Positions 27,681 to 37,218 of a stretch of 64,000 bases of DNA are shown piece after piece. The notes beneath the pieces were generated by a model. That model searched no databases. It was not told the DNA's origin and was given only the letters and a program-made list of their open reading frames with translations. Location of the stretch: NCBI GenBank assembly GCA_016776505.1, contig JADHTG010000001.1, positions 44,202 to 108,201 on the forward strand, in the 5' to 3' direction. The position numbers were made by a program, and so were the translations under genes. Source of the DNA: Bacteroidota bacterium. Lineage in GTDB: Bacteria > Bacteroidota > Bacteroidia > CAILMK01 > JAAYUY01. Numbering within the stretch: the first letter of the stretch is position 1; each line of letters begins with the position of its first letter.

Positions 27681-29600
27681 TTAATTTAATTCTTTAGATA
27701 TACTATTTATAAATTCGTCCAATTTAACTTGGCCTAAATCTCCTGATTTTCTCTTTCTAACAGAAACAGAACCCTCCGCTTCTTCTTTCTCACCAACGAT
27801 TAACATATATGGGACCTTGCCCAACTCAGCATCACGAATTTTACGCCCAATCTTCTCATTGCTATCGTCAATGGAGGTGCGAATTTCGTTATTATCCAGT
27901 GATTTCCAAATCTTTTTGGCATAATTAATATATTTGTCGCTGATAGGCAATATAATAACCTGCCTGGGTGCCAGCCACAAGGGAAAGTCTCCTCCGCTAT
28001 GTTCTATCAGCAAGCCAATAAACCTCTCCATGCTTCCGAACGGAGCCCTGTGTATCATCACCGGCCTGTGCTTCTGGTTGTCTTCACCAATATAGGTCAG
28101 GTCAAAACGTTCGGGCAGATTGTAATCCACCTGTACGGTGCCTAACTGCCACTGTCTGCCCAGGGCATCTTTTACCATGAAATCCAGCTTGGGCCCATAA
28201 AATGCAGCTTCCCCAATTTCGGTAACTGCATTTAATTCTTTTTCTGCTACTGCTTCAATGATAGCAAGTTCCGATTTTTCCCATGCCTCATCTGTTCCAA
28301 TATACTTTTCTTTATTATTCGGATCTCTCAGGGAAATCTGTGCAGAAAATTCCTCAAATCCTAATTTTCGGAATAAAATTTCAATAATATCAACCACATC
28401 CAGGAATTCTTCTTTCAACTGGTCGGGTGTGCAAAATATATGTGCATCATCCTGGGTAAAACCTCTGGCCCTGACCAGGCCATTCAGTTCACCTGATTGT
28501 TCATAGCGATAAACAGTCCCGAATTCCGCCATTTTTAAAGGCAACTCCCTGTAAGAATGAGGTTTGTTTTTGTAGATCTCACAATGATGAGGACAATTCA
28601 TTGGCTTCAGCATATATTCCTCCCCTTCACTTGGGGTTTTAATTGGTTGAAATGAATCTGAGCCGTATTTCTCATAGTGCCCGGAAGTAATATAAAGTTC
28701 TTTTTTCCCAATTATCGGGGCAATTACCTGAACATATCCTCTTTGTTTTTGTTCTTTTTTTAAATATTCTATTAACTTTTCACGAATGATCACTCCATTT
28801 GGCAACCATATGGGAAGTCCCGATCCAACTTTATCAGAGATCATAAAAATTTCAAGCTCCCGGCCTAATTTCCTGTGATCTCTTTTCTTTGCTTCTTCCA
28901 GCATCAGCAGGTACTCATCCAGCAGTTTCTGCTTTGGAAATGTAATACCATAAATCCTTGTAAGCTGTTTTCGCTTTTCATCTCCTCTCCAATATGCACC
29001 AGCAATTGCAAACAGCTTGACCGCCTTGATGTATGAAGTATTTGGTAAATGAGGTCCTTTACAGAGATCCACAAAATTGCCGTGTTTATAAAGTGTGATT
29101 TCTCCATCGTCCAGCTCTTCAATCAACTCCTGTTTATACTCATCATTCTTTTCAGTAAAATATGCTACGGCCTCTTTTTTAGAAATGTCCTCACGAATAT
29201 ATTGACTTTTTTCAGCAAGCAGTTCGCGCATTTTATTTTCTAACTGTATTAAATCTGCTTGTGTAATTTCCTGCTCACCAGTATCAATATCATAATAAAA
29301 GCCATTATCGATGGGCGGGCCAATACCAAACTTGGTTCCTGGAAAAACAGCCTCAATAGCTTCAGCCATCAAATGAGCAGAAGAGTGCCAGAAAACCATT
29401 TTGCCACCCTTGTCTTCCCAGGTCAGGATAGATATAAATGAATCTTCATGGATGGGTCGATGCAGATCCCAAATATCATTATTCACTTTGATCCCAAGTG
29501 CTTCTTTTGCTAAACGATGTGAAATTGATTTGGCAATTTCAAGTCCTGAAGTGCCTTTATCAAATTCTTTAACAGAGCCGTCTGGAAATGTAATGTTCAT
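27681..29600 (-). CDS. thrS: Threonyl-tRNA synthetase
   Basis: Charges tRNA-Thr and edits mischarged serine. 639 residues in the usual order: TGS domain (1-60, [16 protein letters not shown]), editing domain with [11 protein letters not shown] near 75 and the second motif [13 protein letters not shown] near 180, class II catalytic core (about 245-530, [19 protein letters not shown], with zinc-binding Cys and His) and anticodon-binding domain (about 535-639). First gene of the thrS-infC-rpmI-rplT operon. No clear -7 box was found in the 46 bases upstream. Confidence 0.97.
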   Translation of the reverse strand: MNITFPDGSVKEFDKGTSGLEIAKSISHRLAKEALGIKVNNDIWDLHRPIHEDSFISILTWEDKGGKMVFWHSSAHLMAEAIEAVFPGTKFGIGPPIDNGFYYDIDTGEQEITQADLIQLENKMRELLAEKSQYIREDISKKEAVAYFTEKNDEYKQELIEELDDGEITLYKHGNFVDLCKGPHLPNTSYIKAVKLFAIAGAYWRGDEKRKQLTRIYGITFPKQKLLDEYLLMLEEAKKRDHRKLGRELEIFMISDKVGSGLPIWLPNGVIIREKLIEYLKKEQKQRGYVQVIAPIIGKKELYITSGHYEKYGSDSFQPIKTPSEGEEYMLKPMNCPHHCEIYKNKPHSYRELPLKMAEFGTVYRYEQSGELNGLVRARGFTQDDAHIFCTPDQLKEEFLDVVDIIEILFRKLGFEEFSAQISLRDPNNKEKYIGTDEAWEKSELAIIEAVAEKELNAVTEIGEAAFYGPKLDFMVKDALGRQWQLGTVQVDYNLPERFDLTYIGEDNQKHRPVMIHRAPFGSMERFIGLLIEHSGGDFPLWLAPRQVIILPISDKYINYAKKIWKSLDNNEIRTSIDDSNEKIGRKIRDAELGKVPYMLIVGEKEEAEGSVSVRKRKSGDLGQVKLDEFINSISKELN

Positions 29601-29646
29601 AATTCTTCAAAAAAAGGTGAATTTGCAAGGCCGCAATTTAGCGCTA

Positions 29647-30681
29647 TTATCTTAATTTATTTAATTCAAGCTGCGCAAGTTCATCCTCAGGTTCAAGCAA
29701 AAGCACCTTATTGAAGTTCTCTTTCGCCATTTCAAAATTAGCCATTTCTTTGTAGCACAATCCTAATCCGTAATAGGCCACACTATAATTGGGATCTTTT
29801 AAAACAGCTGTACTGAAAAATTGAATGGCTTGTTCATAATTCCCCATAAGATAATTGATAAAACCCAGATTATAATTCGCACTTTTATGATCTGGATGAA
29901 CAGCTAAAATCATTTGATAATCTGCTACTGCAAGCTCAAAATCACCCATATCCTGCTTAAACTTTCCCCGATTGTAAAGTACCTGGGTGTTTTGGGGATC
30001 AATTCGAAGTGCATTTTCAAAAAATAACAATGCTCTATTATCCTGCTGAATTGAGTAAAGATATCCAAGGTCTATGTATGCATTCAAATAATCAGGATCG
30101 ACATTAACAGCTGTTTCCAGAAAAGATATCGCCTTATTGGTATCTTTCATTTGCAAATAATAAAGCGCTTTATTTGAATATGTTTCAGGATTGTATTTGC
30201 TGATTTTCAGTGCCTCATTTAAATAAGTTATGGCAATTTCAGGTTCTGCCCGATAGAGGTAAATTTTTCCCAATTCCAGGAAAGCATAGTCATCGTTTGG
30301 ATTTAGTTCTGTACTTCTTGAATATGCTTCAATTGCTCCTTGTATATTGGTAACATTAAAAAAGATGTCACCCAGAATATTTTGATATTCATAGATTTCT
30401 GGCTCAAACTCAATTGCTTTTTCCATATCAGCAATAGCTAATAGGGGTTTTTCAATTGCACGGTAAAGTTTCGCGCGTCTGTAATACAGATCATCATCAT
30501 CAGGATTCTCAATTATCTGTTCAGAATAAGCAAGTATTAGGCTGTCGATAGTTCCCTTACCAGCTGTTAATACATTTATTACCTCTTCATTTTGCTGAGA
30601 TGTTTTGTTGCAGCCAAAAAAGATAACAAAAAAAGCAATAATCAGAATTTGACTGATTTGAAATATTTTAAACCTTATCAT
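29647..30681 (-). CDS. TPR-repeat lipoprotein
   Basis: Predicted envelope lipoprotein made almost entirely of tetratricopeptide repeats, probably a scaffold; partner unknown. The ATG at 30681 gives MIRFKIFQISQILIIAFF and lipobox FFGC; an upstream in-frame start lies before the -7 box at 30697. About eight TPR units follow (for example DDYAFLELGKIYLYRAEPEIA and SVAYYGLGLCYKEMANFEMA). 344 residues. Its stop lies 46 bases before thrS. Confidence 0.85.
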   Translation of the reverse strand: MIRFKIFQISQILIIAFFVIFFGCNKTSQQNEEVINVLTAGKGTIDSLILAYSEQIIENPDDDDLYYRRAKLYRAIEKPLLAIADMEKAIEFEPEIYEYQNILGDIFFNVTNIQGAIEAYSRSTELNPNDDYAFLELGKIYLYRAEPEIAITYLNEALKISKYNPETYSNKALYYLQMKDTNKAISFLETAVNVDPDYLNAYIDLGYLYSIQQDNRALLFFENALRIDPQNTQVLYNRGKFKQDMGDFELAVADYQMILAVHPDHKSANYNLGFINYLMGNYEQAIQFFSTAVLKDPNYSVAYYGLGLCYKEMANFEMAKENFNKVLLLEPEDELAQLELNKLR

Positions 30682-30696
30682 AATCAATAAAAAAAA

Positions 30697-30704
30697 CAAA
30701 GTTA
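30697..30704 (-). promoter_or_regulatory. Bacteroidota -7 box of the TPR lipoprotein
   Basis: TAACTTTG on the minus strand, exact TAnnTTTG, 15 bases before the ATG at 30681. Confidence 0.45.
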
Positions 30705-30771
30705 AGTACGCAGATCCGAAAGTTGTTAATAGTTTTGGCTTATGCAATAATTCCAGTTTGCCTCAATTGCG

Positions 30772-30779
30772 TATATTTG
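30772..30779 (+). promoter_or_regulatory. Bacteroidota -7 box of the exosortase gene
   Basis: TATATTTG, exact TAnnTTTG, 42 bases before the ATG at 30822. With the box at 30697 it makes this a divergent promoter region. Confidence 0.45.
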
Positions 30780-30821
30780 ATCCCTTTATTTTAAGAAATT
30801 AAAGTCACCATCGCATAACAT

Positions 30822-31421
30822 ATGCTTTCTCAACTTGATTTACGCTATTATAGATTTCTCAAGCGCTTTAAATTGGAAAGCTTTAAAGATATCAGTTATT
30901 TTGTTCTGATTGTATTGATTATGCATGTAGTGTGGCGAATCTGGAAACATCAATTTGGATTTCACATACTAGGTATTGATGTACTCGGTCCTGCACATGA
31001 ATGGCTTACTGAGCAAGTCAGAAATCAAAGTGCCTGGTTTTTAAACCATATACTACAAATTCATACAGAAGTTGAAGGGGAAACATTTATCTTTTCTGAG
31101 TATTCAAGAATGGGGGTCACCCGTGCCTGCTCGGGTCTCAAACAGTTTTACCAGTTTTTAGGTATTATCATTTTTTTCTATGGATCCTGGAAAAAAAAGT
31201 TATGGTTTATCCCACTTGGTTTGCTGACAATTCACCTCATTAATTTGTTCAGGATCATTTTTCTAAGTGTTATTGTCATTTACAAACTGGAGTGGTTCAA
31301 TTTTATGCATGACTGGATTGTGAGGCCTCTCTTTTATGTTGCCATGTTTCTTTTCTGGGTTTGGTGGATTGATATAATTGCAAAACGTCCTGCTGAGTAT
31401 TACGAGCATCAGGATGCTTAA
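30822..31421 (+). CDS. Exosortase/archaeosortase family protein
   Basis: Membrane transpeptidase-like enzyme that in known systems cuts a C-terminal sorting tail (short motif, helix, basic end) from secreted proteins. The 199-residue protein has about five to six membrane helices and all three invariant catalytic residues: Cys in TRACSGLKQFYQF near 106, Arg in NLFRIIFLS near 147 and His in FMHDWIVRPLFY near 165. No protein in the window with a tail of that kind was noticed, and no accessory gene sits next to it, so subfamily and substrate are open. Divergent from the TPR lipoprotein. Confidence 0.85.
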   Translation: MLSQLDLRYYRFLKRFKLESFKDISYFVLIVLIMHVVWRIWKHQFGFHILGIDVLGPAHEWLTEQVRNQSAWFLNHILQIHTEVEGETFIFSEYSRMGVTRACSGLKQFYQFLGIIIFFYGSWKKKLWFIPLGLLTIHLINLFRIIFLSVIVIYKLEWFNFMHDWIVRPLFYVAMFLFWVWWIDIIAKRPAEYYEHQDA

Positions 31422-31528
31422 GGCTTTGATTGCAAGCATTTAATTGAACTAAATTCCAAGATCCAAGACCCAAGGTCCAGTTTTAAAGTTCCTAGACAAA
31501 ACAGAAACGAGAAGCCAGAAACGAGCTT

Positions 31529-33133
31529 TTATTTTGTCCAGACAGGGATTTTGAATTTATCCTTTTCCACCCTGTTCAGTTGTTGATAATAATCTTCCGG
31601 GTATCCTACTTCATTAATACGACCCTTTTCATCTTTTACATATCCGTCGTTGAATTTTGTGATCAGGTGAAAAGCTAAATCAGTCCATTTTTCATGCACT
31701 AATTTTGCCTGTTTCCTGGAATATTTGCCAAGATATTTGGGTCTTTTTTTAGCCTTTTTGCCCAACGCTTTCTTTTCCATTTCATTTTGTCCTTCAATGA
31801 ATTTTCCTTCTAATTCATTTTGAACCTCCTGGATATCCTTAATCATGTAGGAATATTTGAGGTTGGCATAGTTTGAAACCAGGTTAAACACCCACCAGGC
31901 AGATTCAAAAGAGAACTTATTTATATCGCCTTTAGCAAATGGACCTTTCACTTTTTTAATACAAGCATAATAAGGCACATAGCATGTAAAGTAGGTATCA
32001 TCCACGCCAAACCAGATAAGCCCTCCGATTTCATCAGGCAAAAAAGATCTGGCTTGAGCCACAAAAGAGAATGCAGTATTATATGTAGAGATGGGCCTTT
32101 CCCATGAGTATTTAACTCCTTCATTTTCCCAATCCAGTGGCCTCCATCTGTTCGGACAACCAAAAGGACCTGCATCCAATCCTTCGGTCATATCAAACGG
32201 AGTTCCTTCATAGTGGTCGCGCATCAGGGTAAAAATAGTATGCAGATCCAGCTTTTGATCCGGTTTAATCCAAAGTGGATACCTTTTAGCACCCGCTACA
32301 CCTCTATGATAATCGCTTGATAATTCCAAAGATGGAGAAATACGATGAAATAAACTCCAAACGCGTGTTTCACAATATTTCAATCGCTCTGGTGTGATGG
32401 GATTATAAATCTCATTGAAGCGAAAAGGTTTTCCGGCATTTGCATCATACCATCCTTTTTCAATTGCAAAGGAAAAAACATTATCAGAATACATGCAATT
32501 CTCCGGATCATTTAAAGGGAACTCACCTATCCTGGCCATGTTGGCATGAGCACAAACATATCCATCCGGAATTTTACAGGCCACCCATATAGCACCTTCG
32601 CCACCAGTTCCGGTTCCTACCATCTCAAGCAACCAGGCTTCATTTGGATCAATGATTGAAAAAGATTCTCCTTCACTGCCATAACCATATTCTTCAACTA
32701 ATCCTGTTATTACCAGGATAGCTTCCCGGGCAGTTTTGGCCCGTTCAAGAGCAAGGCGTATCAGATGCCAATATTCAAGAAATTTAGAATGATTCCAAAG
32801 TTCTTCTCTTCCCGTAAATGTCGTTTCACCAATAGAGACCTGGTATTCATTCATCTGAAATCCAATAATTCCATAGGTATATCCCATCTGTGAAACTTTA
32901 CCTTTTACTTTATTTCTTCCACTATAAAACTCTATTGAATCTCTTTTACCATGTTTTTTAGCTGGTGTTTTATCCAATTTATACAGCCATTCGCCATCAT
33001 TTGTATACACCATAAACACGGATCCGTCAGTTGAAGCTCCTTTTGTAACGATCAGGTTAGTACAGGCGAAAAGATGAGCTACAATAGTCGAATTGAGCAG
33101 AAATATGAAAATAATCCTTCTGAAAATTAGCAT
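31529..33133 (-). CDS. Secreted C69-family dipeptidase
   Basis: N-terminal nucleophile peptidase of the PepD type, cleaving dipeptides. From ATG 33133 the signal peptide is MLIFRRIIFIFLLNSTIVAH, ending just before Cys24 of CTNLIVTKGASTDGS; Cys24 aligns with the catalytic N-terminal Cys of the family, so cleavage of the signal would expose it. Further family stretches are YTNDGEW, YGSEGESFSIIDPNEAWLLE and FDMTEGLDAGPFG. 534 residues. A longer N-terminus reaching 33247 is in frame but would hide the signal peptide. Confidence 0.88.
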   Translation of the reverse strand: MLIFRRIIFIFLLNSTIVAHLFACTNLIVTKGASTDGSVFMVYTNDGEWLYKLDKTPAKKHGKRDSIEFYSGRNKVKGKVSQMGYTYGIIGFQMNEYQVSIGETTFTGREELWNHSKFLEYWHLIRLALERAKTAREAILVITGLVEEYGYGSEGESFSIIDPNEAWLLEMVGTGTGGEGAIWVACKIPDGYVCAHANMARIGEFPLNDPENCMYSDNVFSFAIEKGWYDANAGKPFRFNEIYNPITPERLKYCETRVWSLFHRISPSLELSSDYHRGVAGAKRYPLWIKPDQKLDLHTIFTLMRDHYEGTPFDMTEGLDAGPFGCPNRWRPLDWENEGVKYSWERPISTYNTAFSFVAQARSFLPDEIGGLIWFGVDDTYFTCYVPYYACIKKVKGPFAKGDINKFSFESAWWVFNLVSNYANLKYSYMIKDIQEVQNELEGKFIEGQNEMEKKALGKKAKKRPKYLGKYSRKQAKLVHEKWTDLAFHLITKFNDGYVKDEKGRINEVGYPEDYYQQLNRVEKDKFKIPVWTK

Positions 33134-33307
33134 GATTTTTATTTTTGAACTTTGCACGAACTTAAAATTTATTTTACTAAAAAAGTGATTTTTATTGTCC
33201 TCATAATTAGAATGATTATGATTTGAAGCTTTATTTTGAATTATCAATTTATTTATTCTTATTTTGCCGTGTTTTTAAAAATATAAAATCTTAATAAATA
33301 TAATAAT

Positions 33308-33475
33308 ATGGCTTATGTAATTAGTGATGAGTGTACTGCTTGCGGCTCCTGTATAGATGAATGTCCCGTTGAAGCGATCGAAGAAGGTGATATTTATGTA
33401 ATTGATGCTGAACTTTGTACAGATTGTGGTGCATGTGCCGATGTATGCCCTGTTGAGGCAATTACCCCTGAATAG
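33308..33475 (+). CDS. Small 2[4Fe-4S] ferredoxin
   Basis: Electron carrier of 55 residues beginning MAYVISDECTACGSCIDECP. Two perfect CxxCxxCxxxCP cluster motifs: Cys9-12-15-19 and Cys37-40-43-47, each followed by VEAI. This is the clostridial-type bacterial ferredoxin. It stands alone, with a terminator 35 bases later; no obvious redox partner is adjacent. The nearest enzyme in the window that would need such electrons is the membrane-bound reductive-dehalogenase-like protein at 52488, but nothing links them. Confidence 0.96.
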   Translation: MAYVISDECTACGSCIDECPVEAIEEGDIYVIDAELCTDCGACADVCPVEAITPE

Positions 33476-33509
33476 GTACTAAATTTTTAATCTATCTAAA
33501 CTCTGAATT

Positions 33510-33540
33510 AAATCCGCATTTTCCATGCGGATTTTTTATT
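33510..33540 (+). terminator. Intrinsic terminator after the ferredoxin gene
   Basis: AAATCCGCA and TGCGGATTT (with an extra A-T pair at the loop) form a 9-10 base stem, followed by TTTATT. Confidence 0.85.
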
Positions 33541-33574
33541 TTTATAGCTTGTTAAAACGTTCAATTAAATCGAT

Positions 33575-34285
33575 ATGAGACTTTTACTCTTAAGCAATTC
33601 TACAATTCCAGGTCTGGGTTATTTGGAATATGCAAAAGAAGACTTGAAAAATTTTTATGGAACTGACGTGAAAAGAGTGGCATTTATTCCTTTTGCCGGT
33701 GTTACCGTTGGCTGGGATGATTATGAAGAAAAAGTACAATCTGTTTATTCAGACTTGGGCTATGAGATATTTTCATTGCATAAGGAAAATGACCCGATCG
33801 CTGCCCTTGAGCAGGCAGACGCTATAGCTGTTGGAGGAGGAAATACTTTCAAACTTTTTCATGATATGCATGAATTGGGATTAATGCGAGCCATTCGAAG
33901 AAAGGTATTAAACGGAATTCCATTCAGTGGATGGAGTGCAGGTTCCAATATATCCTGCCCTACATTAAGCACTACGAATGATATGCCCATTATCATGCCC
34001 AAAAACTTTAACGGTTTAAACTTAATCCCCTTTCAGATAAACCCACATTATCTAGACAAAAACCCGGAAGGTCATGGAGGTGAAACCCGTGAAGATCGCA
34101 TCAACGAATTTTTGGAATTAAATCAGGACAAAATTGTAGTGGGCTTGAGAGAAGGAACAATTCTTCGTGTGGAAGGAGATAAAATGAGCTTACTTGGCAA
34201 CAGGAATGCTCGTATTTTCCAATTTGGTAAAGAAGCATATGAATTAACAAATGCAGATGATTTCAGCTTTTTACTTAATAAATAG
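33575..34285 (+). CDS. pepE: Dipeptidase E (aspartyl dipeptidase)
   Basis: Serine peptidase of family S51 that splits dipeptides with N-terminal aspartate. The 236-residue length matches E. coli PepE, as does the triad: Ser121 in SGWSAGSN, Asp137 in TTNDMPI and His159 in INPHYLD. Also seen is AVGGGNTFKL. Monocistronic by appearance: a terminator precedes it and a weak hairpin (34353-34375) follows. Confidence 0.93.
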   Translation: MRLLLLSNSTIPGLGYLEYAKEDLKNFYGTDVKRVAFIPFAGVTVGWDDYEEKVQSVYSDLGYEIFSLHKENDPIAALEQADAIAVGGGNTFKLFHDMHELGLMRAIRRKVLNGIPFSGWSAGSNISCPTLSTTNDMPIIMPKNFNGLNLIPFQINPHYLDKNPEGHGGETREDRINEFLELNQDKIVVGLREGTILRVEGDKMSLLGNRNARIFQFGKEAYELTNADDFSFLLNK

Positions 34286-34352
34286 CTGGACCCTCCTTAC
34301 ACAGGTTGACAGACTTAACTAGCCACATTCAAGGCCATAATGTTACCTCCCG

Positions 34353-34375
34353 CACTTAATTATATTCATTAAGTG
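34353..34375 (+). terminator. Weak hairpin after pepE
   Basis: CACTTAAT-TATATTC-ATTAAGTG, 8-base AT-rich stem, followed by an interrupted T-rich stretch. Possible terminator; could also be chance in AT-rich DNA. Confidence 0.35.
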
Positions 34376-34477
34376 TGATGTTTTACTGTTTCTTAAACTT
34401 ATTGCCTGTTTCTAATAGAGGCATTAGCAATCCCTATTTTTTCCGCATTTTTGTAAATGATTAAATTCCCTTCTAAT

Positions 34478-37132
34478 ATGAAAAGTGGAGATGTCAGACA
34501 GAAATTTCTAGAATTTTTTAAGTCCAAGCAACATAAAATTGTTCCCTCTGCCCCGCTGGTTGTGAAGAATGATCCTACACTCATGTTTACCAATGCCGGG
34601 ATGAACCAGTTTAAAGATTATTTTTTGGGTAACTCTAATCCAATATCCCCTAGAATTGCCAACACTCAAAAATGTTTAAGAGTTTCAGGAAAGCATAATG
34701 ATCTTGAAGAAGTGGGGCATGATACTTATCATCATACACTATTTGAGATGCTTGGAAACTGGAGTTTTGGAGATGCTGACAGGCCTGAGAAAGGATATTT
34801 CAAGAAGGAGGCTATTGAATGGGCATGGGAGTTATTAACCGATATATATAAAATAGACAAAGATCTTCTTTATGCTTCCTATTTTGGAGGAGATGAAAAA
34901 GATGGATTAGAGCCTGATCTGGATACCTTAAACTTCTGGAAGAAAGTGCTTCCCGAAGAAAGGATATTGCCAGGATCCAAAAAGGATAATTTCTGGGAAA
35001 TGGGAGATAGCGGGCCTTGTGGGCCTTGCTCTGAAATCCATGTGGACCTGAGACCAGAGAAAGAAAGAAAACGATTAGCAGGAAAAGAATTGGTAAATAA
35101 AGATCACCCGCTTGTAGTTGAAATCTGGAATCTGGTGTTCATTCAATTCAACAGGCTTGCCGACGGGAATCTTCAAAAATTGCCTTCAAAACATGTTGAC
35201 ACTGGAATGGGACTTGAACGACTTTGCATGACTTTGCAGGGAGTAAGTTCAAACTATGATACCGATATTTTCCAGCCTATCATTCAAAAAGCTGCTGCAA
35301 TTGCAGGAATAAAATATGGCGAAAACGAAAAAAACGATATTGCATTAAGAGTAGTTTCCGATCACTTAAGAGCTGTGGCATTTTCTATTGCAGACGGGCA
35401 GTTGCCTTCAAATAACAAGTCAGGTTATGTCATTCGCAGGATATTAAGAAGAGCTGTCCGCTATGCTTTTACTTTTCTAGGCCAAAAAGAAGCTTTTCTT
35501 TTTAAGTTAATACCCACACTAACAAAAGTGATGGGCGATCAATTCCCGGAACTAATATCCCAACAGCAATTAGTAAAAAAAGTGATCCAAGAAGAAGAAG
35601 TTGGATTTTTAAGAACACTGGACACTGGAATTCGACTTTTAAATGAAGTAATTAAGAATTGCAAGAAAGAAAATCTTAAAGTGGTCAGTGGTAAAAATGC
35701 ATTTGAGCTTTATGACACCTTTGGTTTTCCGATTGATTTGACAGAACTGATTTTACGCGAAAATAAGTTAGAAGTAGATCTGGAAGAATTTAAGTCTGAG
35801 CTTCTAAAACAAAAAGAACGCTCACGCTCTGCTACTTCGATTGAAACAGATGACTGGAAAATTGTTCGTGATGCAGATACTGTAACTGAATTCATTGGAT
35901 ACGATCATTTAGAAGCCCGTGTTAAAATAGTGCGACACAGAAAAATAATTTCAAATAAAAAAGAATTTTACCAACTGGTATTTGATAAAACACCATTTTA
36001 TGCTGAAAGTGGCGGACAGGTTGGTGATACTGGCTTTATCGAAGCCCATGGCTCAAGTTATGCTGTCCTGGATACACAAAAGGAAAATGACCTGCTAGTT
36101 CATATTCTTGAAAAACTCCCTGAAAAGCTGGATGCTGAGTTCAAAGCAGTTGTTAATTCTTCCTTAAGAATGAAAACAATTAAAAACCACTCGGCTACCC
36201 ATCTTTTGCACCAGGGATTGCGGGGAATTCTTGGAAAGCATGTGGAGCAAAAGGGTTCACTGGTTGAAGCTGATCGATTGCGATTTGACTTTTCCCATTT
36301 TCAAAAATTAAGTGATGAGGAATTAAGCAGGATTGAGCTTTTTGTAAATGAAAAAATCATGGCTAATTATCCTTTACAGGAAAAGCGTAAACTAAGCCTT
36401 GATCGGGCTGTTGAGGAAGGTGCTTTAGCCTTGTTTGGCGAGAAATATGAAGGGGAAGTACGTACTATTCGCTTTGGGGATTCCATTGAATTATGCGGAG
36501 GCACCCATGTTCAAGCAACTGGTGAAATTGGTTTATTCAAGATCATATCAGAAAGTGCAATTGCTGCTGGAATTAGAAGAGTAGAAGCTGTCACAGGTCC
36601 AAAAGCCATAGCATGGATGCAGGATTCAGAGTCCTTATTAAATGCAATTAATAAATCACTGAATGTGAGTCCCAAAAATACCATGAAGGCTGTCAACAGC
36701 TTGATTGAAGAAAACAAAAAACTCCAAAAGGAATTAGAAAACCTGAATATGGAAAAAGTGGTGTCCTTACGAAAAACGCTTATTCAGGATGCCGAAATTG
36801 TCAAAGGCGTAAAAATTATCACAAAACGTATTGATAATGAATCTACTGAATCTATTAAAGACCTTGTATTTGAAATTAACAAAAATAGTAAAAATACTAT
36901 CAGCCTGCTGGGAGCCCGATTTGGTGATAAAGCAAACTTATGGCTTATGATTTCAAGCAATCTGGTGGATGAAAAGGGCTTAAATGCACAGGAAATAATT
37001 CGTTTTATCGGCAAGGATATTAATGGGGGTGGCGGTGGCCAGGCCTTTTATGCCACAGCTGGAGGAAAAAATCCAGATGGATTAGAAACAGCTTTGCAGA
37101 AAGGCCGGGAGTTCATCTTATCGAAGCTATAA
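34478..37132 (+). CDS. alaS: Alanyl-tRNA synthetase
   Basis: Charges tRNA-Ala and edits mischarged Ser and Gly. Class II core with MFTNAGMNQFKDYF near 37 and GDSGPCGPCSEIH, editing domain with SATHLLHQGL and CGGTHVQATG (zinc-binding His and Cys), C-terminal domain with DINGGGGGQAFYATAGG. Homologues begin MKSxxIRQxFLxFF, so ATG 34478 (884 residues) is preferred to ATG 34457, which adds MIKFPSN. No exact -7 box was found; CATTTTTG at 34446-34453 is one base off and would suit the later start. Confidence 0.95.
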   Translation: MKSGDVRQKFLEFFKSKQHKIVPSAPLVVKNDPTLMFTNAGMNQFKDYFLGNSNPISPRIANTQKCLRVSGKHNDLEEVGHDTYHHTLFEMLGNWSFGDADRPEKGYFKKEAIEWAWELLTDIYKIDKDLLYASYFGGDEKDGLEPDLDTLNFWKKVLPEERILPGSKKDNFWEMGDSGPCGPCSEIHVDLRPEKERKRLAGKELVNKDHPLVVEIWNLVFIQFNRLADGNLQKLPSKHVDTGMGLERLCMTLQGVSSNYDTDIFQPIIQKAAAIAGIKYGENEKNDIALRVVSDHLRAVAFSIADGQLPSNNKSGYVIRRILRRAVRYAFTFLGQKEAFLFKLIPTLTKVMGDQFPELISQQQLVKKVIQEEEVGFLRTLDTGIRLLNEVIKNCKKENLKVVSGKNAFELYDTFGFPIDLTELILRENKLEVDLEEFKSELLKQKERSRSATSIETDDWKIVRDADTVTEFIGYDHLEARVKIVRHRKIISNKKEFYQLVFDKTPFYAESGGQVGDTGFIEAHGSSYAVLDTQKENDLLVHILEKLPEKLDAEFKAVVNSSLRMKTIKNHSATHLLHQGLRGILGKHVEQKGSLVEADRLRFDFSHFQKLSDEELSRIELFVNEKIMANYPLQEKRKLSLDRAVEEGALALFGEKYEGEVRTIRFGDSIELCGGTHVQATGEIGLFKIISESAIAAGIRRVEAVTGPKAIAWMQDSESLLNAINKSLNVSPKNTMKAVNSLIEENKKLQKELENLNMEKVVSLRKTLIQDAEIVKGVKIITKRIDNESTESIKDLVFEINKNSKNTISLLGARFGDKANLWLMISSNLVDEKGLNAQEIIRFIGKDINGGGGGQAFYATAGGKNPDGLETALQKGREFILSKL

Positions 37133-37177
37133 TTTCAATGAGGCTGCTTCATTCGCTTCATTATCCCTTATATTCAT

Positions 37178-37185
37178 TAATTTTG
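37178..37185 (+). promoter_or_regulatory. Bacteroidota -7 box of the YwqK-like gene
   Basis: TAATTTTG, exact TAnnTTTG, 33 bases before ATG 37219. It lies inside the longer open frame that begins at 37138 and so argues for the later start. Confidence 0.45.
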
Positions 37186-37218
37186 AGTCTTATGCAAACA
37201 TATGGTGAATTAATGCTT

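Noticed and set aside
29647..30681. TPR lipoprotein as T9SS or gliding component
   Set aside because: Only generic TPR repeats are visible and its neighbours are thrS and an exosortase; no specific support.
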